Below, one piece after another: positions 5,984-9,033 of a stretch of DNA of 9,033 nt. The DNA lies in the NCBI GenBank assembly GCA_029820915.1, contig JALGUI010000092.1:1-9033 (forward strand), given 5' to 3'. Below the pieces are notes generated by a model. It worked only from the letters and a program-made list of their open reading frames with translations. It was not told where the DNA came from and did no database searches. A program made the translations under genes and the position numbers. Source of the stretch: Candidatus Zipacnadia bacterium. GTDB lineage: Bacteria; Armatimonadota; Zipacnadia; Zipacnadales; UBA5352. Positions within the stretch are counted from its first letter, which is position 1; every line of letters begins with the position of its first letter.

Positions 5984-8161
5984 CTACCGGCCCTTGATGT
6001 ACTTCATCAGCACGATGACGCGCGGCAACTCGCTGCGCACGGGGGCCTCGAACCGACCCTCGTCCCAGGTGACGCGCAACGCCAGCATGGTTTCATTGAG
6101 CCGCGCGGCGTCGGCCTGGGTGATGCGCACCTGGACCTGGACTTCGACGGTCTCGCCCGCGGGCACGGTGCCCACTTCGGTGTAGGGCTCACCGAAGGCC
6201 TCATCAGGCGCGGTGTCACCGCGGGCGGCCTCGGTCAGCCCGGGCCCGACCATGTGCGGGGTGTCGCACAGCGAGATGCGCACGCCGGTGACCGGCCTCT
6301 TCGCGACGTTCTGCAGCCGCACCTTCACGGTGAAGGCATTGGCGATGGGCGCGCCGTCCGGGGCGTCGAGCTCGCAGTGCAGCGGGTAGACATCCCAGGT
6401 GTCGCGGATCGTGCTGAAGGCCGCCGCGCCCGCCAACGCCCACTCGCGGCCGTTGTAGGGCCCGAGGTTGGCGGGGTCCGCGGCGCGATTGATGTCGTGC
6501 CAGAACGCGCCGGCTGTCCCTTGGCCCGGGCTGTACTGCCGGTGCGCGGTCACCATCCGGTCGTACAGCTCCGCGGGCGCCGGCGCGTATTCCATCTCCT
6601 GATGCCAGTGGAAGTCCACCTGATCGCCGGGCACAAGGTTCACCTGACCCTCGCGCAGGTAGTTGTTCCAATCGCGCACCATGATGTTGAAGTGGTGGCG
6701 GTCATCGACCTGGTAGAGCATCGGGGCGAGCATGGTGATGCCGGCGTCGGTGAACATGATCGGGTCCTGGCCGTGCTGGATGCCGTGCTTCCACGATAGG
6801 ATGAAGATCCAGGTGGGCTTCTCGATGCCGCTCTGCTCGATGATGCGGTGGACGACGTCCGCTCCGAGATGCGCGCGCCACCAGTTCCACGCCTCATAGA
6901 AGTCCGGGTCCTGGTGCCCGCGCCACTGCTCCTCGATCTTGAGCGCCACGAAGCGCTGGCGCTGGCGCTCGCTCATCGAGGCCCAGTCGTCGGGCAGCTC
7001 GACGGGCATCTGTGACGTGAAGGGCTCGGTCAGCTCGTATCCGCCCGAGCCGGGGTTGGTGCGTATGTAGTCGAGCCCGACCATGTCCACGTGCTCGGAC
7101 TCCTGCACCATGCGGAAGAAGTCCGCGAGGTGCTGCACGCGGCGGTCATCGAGCAGCGAGATGAAGTCGGTCTCCCGGCTCTGGCCGGTGCTGCGCGAGA
7201 TGTCGAGGGAGTAGTCGTAGTCCGGATTCTTGCTCTCATCTTCGCTGGGGTACGTGGCGTAGGCGATCGCCCACACGCCGAACTTGAGGCCGCGCCGATG
7301 CGCCTCCTCGCCCAGCTTCGGGATGGCCTCGAGGTTCACCGGCCTGAAGGGCCTGTCGAGCGTGAGGCCCGCCGCCGGCGGGTCGGTGACTCCGCCGCGG
7401 AACCAAAGGGCGTCCGCGCCGATGTACTCGACCCAGTCGAAGAGCGTGCGCCAGTCGCCCCGCGTGCCGTCGGGGCCGACGCAGCTCTCTCTGAAGTCGA
7501 ACTCCCAGGTGGCCACGCACAGGCCCGGCTGCATCTCGGGCCGCTCCCGCGCCTGCAGCTCGAAGGGCGCCAGCGACACCGCGTACGCCTCGCCCTCGAC
7601 CTCGGGCTCGCCCTCCTCGTCGTCCCCGCCCGTGCCCTCCCACGACCACTCCGCCGGGTCGATCGCGGTCCTGGCCTCGATCTCGTACCTGCCCGGGTCG
7701 GGATTCCACGGTGGCGGCCACCAGCCGGTCCACGCCTGGGCGTCCTGGCTCCAGCTCAGCCGCACCCGCGCCCCGTAATGCCCGATCGTCTTGACGGCTT
7801 CATCGTTATGCGTGACGACGACCTCCGGGGGCACATCGGACAGGGCGTTCCCCTGCGGGTCCACAACGCGCACCGTCACGGGGATCAGGTCGAAGCGGTA
7901 GTACGCGGAGCCGCCGGTCTCGACGTCGAGCGGGAAGAGGACCTGCCGGCTCTCTTCGTGGGGCTTGCGAGCGAAGATGCGGCCGATCAGGCCGCGGAAG
8001 GCGAGGATGACGATGAGCAGGCAGACGAGGAGCATGGCGCCGCAGCAGCACGCGGATCGCCGCTGCGCCTGGGTGCGGCGCCGCTGGCCCGCGGGCGACA
8101 CCGCGCTGATCCGTATCCTCTGCTGCCCCGCTGTGGGGGGCAGATCGCGAGATGATCGCAT
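5984..8161 (-). CDS. Membrane-anchored glycoside-hydrolase-like TIM-barrel protein (GHL10/GHL13-like)
   Basis: Encodes 725 residues from ATG 8161. A more upstream ATG (8257) is rejected because it would make the repeat hairpin at 8226-8250 coding. Residues 1-41 are basic and Arg-rich, ending in three cysteines (C38-C40). A single membrane helix follows (about 43-60), so the bulk should face outward (type II topology). Residues 75-205 look like beta-sandwich material with an acidic linker (about 179-191). Residues 210-590 form a probable TIM barrel: 'WVEYIGADALWFRGGVTD', 'EAHRRGLKFGVWAIAYATYP' and 'MVGLDYIRTNPGSGGYE', the last with D364 resembling the 'FDYIR' motif of putative glycosidase families GHL10/GHL13. 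Residues 600-720 resemble an Ig-like/NEW3 domain. The activity is unproven. This is likely the first gene of the operon; the ribosome site is weak (GAGG about 10 nt upstream). Confidence 0.75.
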   Translation of the reverse strand: MRSSRDLPPTAGQQRIRISAVSPAGQRRRTQAQRRSACCCGAMLLVCLLIVILAFRGLIGRIFARKPHEESRQVLFPLDVETGGSAYYRFDLIPVTVRVVDPQGNALSDVPPEVVVTHNDEAVKTIGHYGARVRLSWSQDAQAWTGWWPPPWNPDPGRYEIEARTAIDPAEWSWEGTGGDDEEGEPEVEGEAYAVSLAPFELQARERPEMQPGLCVATWEFDFRESCVGPDGTRGDWRTLFDWVEYIGADALWFRGGVTDPPAAGLTLDRPFRPVNLEAIPKLGEEAHRRGLKFGVWAIAYATYPSEDESKNPDYDYSLDISRSTGQSRETDFISLLDDRRVQHLADFFRMVQESEHVDMVGLDYIRTNPGSGGYELTEPFTSQMPVELPDDWASMSERQRQRFVALKIEEQWRGHQDPDFYEAWNWWRAHLGADVVHRIIEQSGIEKPTWIFILSWKHGIQHGQDPIMFTDAGITMLAPMLYQVDDRHHFNIMVRDWNNYLREGQVNLVPGDQVDFHWHQEMEYAPAPAELYDRMVTAHRQYSPGQGTAGAFWHDINRAADPANLGPYNGREWALAGAAAFSTIRDTWDVYPLHCELDAPDGAPIANAFTVKVRLQNVAKRPVTGVRISLCDTPHMVGPGLTEAARGDTAPDEAFGEPYTEVGTVPAGETVEVQVQVRITQADAARLNETMLALRVTWDEGRFEAPVRSELPRVIVLMKYIKGR

Positions 8162-8225
8162 CTGCCTAGTGCCTCGTTGCGCAATTGGGCGTACGATGGG
8201 CGGGATGCCTGACCTCACCCCCCGG

Positions 8226-8250
8226 CCCCCTCTCCGTTCCGGAGAGGGGG
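8226..8250. repeat. Perfect 11-bp hairpin with 3-nt loop
   Basis: CCCCCTCTCCG (8226-8236), loop TTC, CGGAGAGGGGG (8240-8250). It forms one arm of the foldback element. Its partner at 8311-8331 has the same design with a 9-bp stem and the complementary loop GAA. Confidence 0.85.
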
Positions 8251-8310
8251 AGAACACACTAGAAGGCGCAAATAGACTGCCCGTTAGCCCGGAGACTAAG
8301 TATCCGAATT

Positions 8311-8331
8311 CCCCCTCCGGAACGGAGGGGG
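8311..8331. repeat. Perfect 9-bp hairpin with 3-nt loop
   Basis: CCCCCTCCG (8311-8319), loop GAA, CGGAGGGGG (8323-8331). Read on the opposite strand it is a shortened copy of the 8226-8250 hairpin, showing that the two halves of the element are inverted relatives. Confidence 0.85.
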
Positions 8332-8332
8332 T

Positions 8333-8360
8333 GCCGGTCCCGCCCCTGGGCGGGACCGGC
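8333..8360. repeat. Perfect 13-bp hairpin with 2-nt centre
   Basis: GCCGGTCCCGCCC (8333-8345), CT, GGGCGGGACCGGC (8348-8360). It sits about 45 bp past the deacetylase stop in transcription order and is the strongest stem in the window. It may end or stabilise that transcript, though no T-tract follows. Its core resembles the 270-287 hairpin in the other intergenic region. Confidence 0.85.
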
Positions 8361-8404
8361 GGGGGAGGTCCGCACGACGGTACGCGAAGTCTCGCAACGT
8401 AGCA

Positions 8405-9033
8405 CTAACTCGGCCCGCATACGATCACCCACGAGACCTCGCGACGCGGGCTGCCGTAGTAGTTGATGCGCAGGTTGTTGGCGCCCTCGCTCAGCTCGGG
8501 GGTGAAGGTGATGGTGCGCGTATCGGCGTCGGCGTCGTACGAAACGGGATTGCCGTCGCGGCTGATCTCCAGCTCGCCGACCGGCACGTCCTCGTCGGCC
8601 AGCACAGCGGTGATGGTCGGCGTGGTGGTGCTGAGCCGCTCGCCGATCGGCGGCTCCATGTCCTCCAGATGGATCTTGCGCTGCGACAGCCAGCGCGAGA
8701 ACGTCGTCAGCGAGTTACCGTTGACCAGCATCTGCCGCGGCACGCGCATGGCGTGGTCCGTCCAGTCGGCCGGGCCGCGGTCGATGGTGAAGGCTATCCG
8801 ATAGCCCGCCTCGCGCGCCAGCGCGCCAGTTCCGTGACCGTCTCGTCGTAGAGCCCGTAGGGATACGCGAGGGAGATGCACTCGCCCTCGATCTCCCGGT
8901 CGATGACGGCCTTCGAGCGCTCGAACTCCTCGCGGCACTTGCCCTCGCCGACCCTGGTCGGGTGGATGTGCGACGAGGTGTGCGAGCCGATCTCCCAGCC
9001 CGCGGCCTGCAGTTCGCGCACCTGGTCCCAGTC
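8405..9033 (-). pseudogene. Polysaccharide deacetylase (NodB/CE4) with Ig-like C-terminus, frameshifted and 5'-truncated by the window
   Basis: Reading from the right edge, one frame encodes 'GWEIGSHTSSHIHPT', the metal-binding H-x3-H motif of the NodB domain, then 'AYPYGLYDETVTELAR', and then runs into TAG at 8796-8794. The continuation ('EAGYRIAFTIDRGPADWTD', 'RQMLVNGNSLTTFSRWL') is in another frame. After it comes an Ig-like domain ('PTITAVLADEDVPVGELEISRDG', 'LSEGANNLRINYYG') ending at TAG 8407-8405. Removing one copy of an 8-bp tandem repeat (8813-8820/8821-8828) restores '..TELAREAGYRIAF..', so the break is a simple duplication. The N-terminal part with the catalytic Asp-Asp motif is beyond the edge. 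Intact homologues deacetylate N-acetylated polysaccharides such as peptidoglycan or exopolysaccharide, usually outside the cytoplasm. A sequencing or assembly error is a real alternative to a true pseudogene. Confidence 0.85.
8813..8828. repeat. 8-bp tandem duplication that breaks the deacetylase frame
   Basis: GCGCGCCA occurs twice in direct succession (TGGCGCGC twice on the coding strand). Eight extra bases shift the frame; with one copy the conserved reading is Glu-Leu-Ala-Arg-Glu-Ala-Gly-Tyr. Confidence 0.9.

Larger units (their letters stand above)
8166..8408. mobile_element. MITE-like nested foldback repeat, no coding capacity
   Basis: The outer ends are 16-bp inverted repeats with 13 matches (8166-8181 and 8393-8408). 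Each is followed inward by the same layout: 8 nt, then CGTAC (8190-8194 and, inverted, 8380-8384). Next comes a GACCTC-led C-rich block (8211-8225 against 8356-8370, 13 of 15 matching), then a self-complementary CCCCCTC/GAGGGGG hairpin. A TA dinucleotide at 8167-8168 and 8406-8407 could be the target duplication seen with IS630/Tc1-type elements. The unit fills almost all of the gap between the deacetylase and the membrane protein genes. Bases 8251-8310 between the hairpins are less GC-rich and show no ORF. No transposase is present, so movement would need one in trans. It could instead be a non-mobile dispersed palindromic repeat. Confidence 0.6.

Noticed and set aside
7091..8155. Plus-strand open frame of 354 codons, and a similar one at 5199-6185
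   Set aside because: Both mirror the minus-strand membrane protein and isomerase genes; their composition is that of codon shadows and they have no recognisable family motif.
8162..8257. Upstream extension of the membrane protein to an ATG at 8257
   Set aside because: It would translate the foldback repeat, including the 8226-8250 hairpin, and adds a Pro/Arg/Gly-rich leader with no family resemblance. ATG 8161 is simpler.
8251..8310. Possible promoter in the less GC-rich centre of the foldback element
   Set aside because: The best -35/-10-like pair on the minus strand matches the consensus poorly; not supportable by eye.
8405..9033. Programmed ribosomal frameshift in the deacetylase
   Set aside because: There is no slippery heptamer, and an exact 8-bp duplication accounts fully for the frame change.

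Overview
The window is GC-rich bacterial DNA in which every credible gene lies on the minus strand, so transcription runs from the right end (9033) to the left (1). The left-end gene begins with a prepilin N-terminus followed by 'LFPVFAKAREKARQTSC.SNLKQ'. That style of DUF1559-type pseudopilin is, from memory, most familiar from Armatimonadota and related free-living lineages. With the large glycoside-hydrolase-like proteins, this suggests a carbohydrate-degrading environmental bacterium of or near that phylum. The taxonomy is an inference.

In order of transcription: (1) 9033-8405, a polysaccharide deacetylase (NodB/CE4) cut by the window edge, whose reading frame is broken by an 8-bp tandem duplication; (2) 8408-8166, a nested foldback (MITE-like) repeat that fills essentially the whole gap between two genes and contains the deacetylase stop codon; (3) 8161-5984, a membrane-anchored TIM-barrel glycoside-hydrolase-like protein; (4) 5936-5115, a sugar phosphate isomerase/epimerase-type TIM barrel with its metal ligands; (5) 5118-4303, a class I SAM methyltransferase, overlapping gene 4 by 4 bp; (6) 4301-3849, a small lipoprotein, starting 1 nt after gene 5 ends; (7) 3783-520, a 1087-residue glycoside hydrolase resembling the GH106 clan, with a C-terminal sugar-binding jelly roll and no visible signal peptide; (8) 519-163, an intergenic region with a 50-bp tandem duplication and a second foldback element; (9) 162-1, the start of a prepilin/DUF1559 gene that runs off the left edge.

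Genes 3 to 7 are close-set (47 bp, 4-bp overlap, 1 nt, 65 bp) and probably form one transcription unit. A reasonable but unproven reading is an outward-facing membrane glycosidase-like protein and a lipoprotein at the envelope, with a cytoplasmic glycosidase, sugar isomerase and methyltransferase inside. Together they would process an unidentified, perhaps rhamnose-containing or methylated, glycan. No catalytic assignment is more specific than family level.

I found no defence system, CRISPR array, tRNA, rRNA or intact transposase. The least ordinary parts are the two nested foldback elements and the two exact tandem duplications, one of which splits the deacetylase gene.
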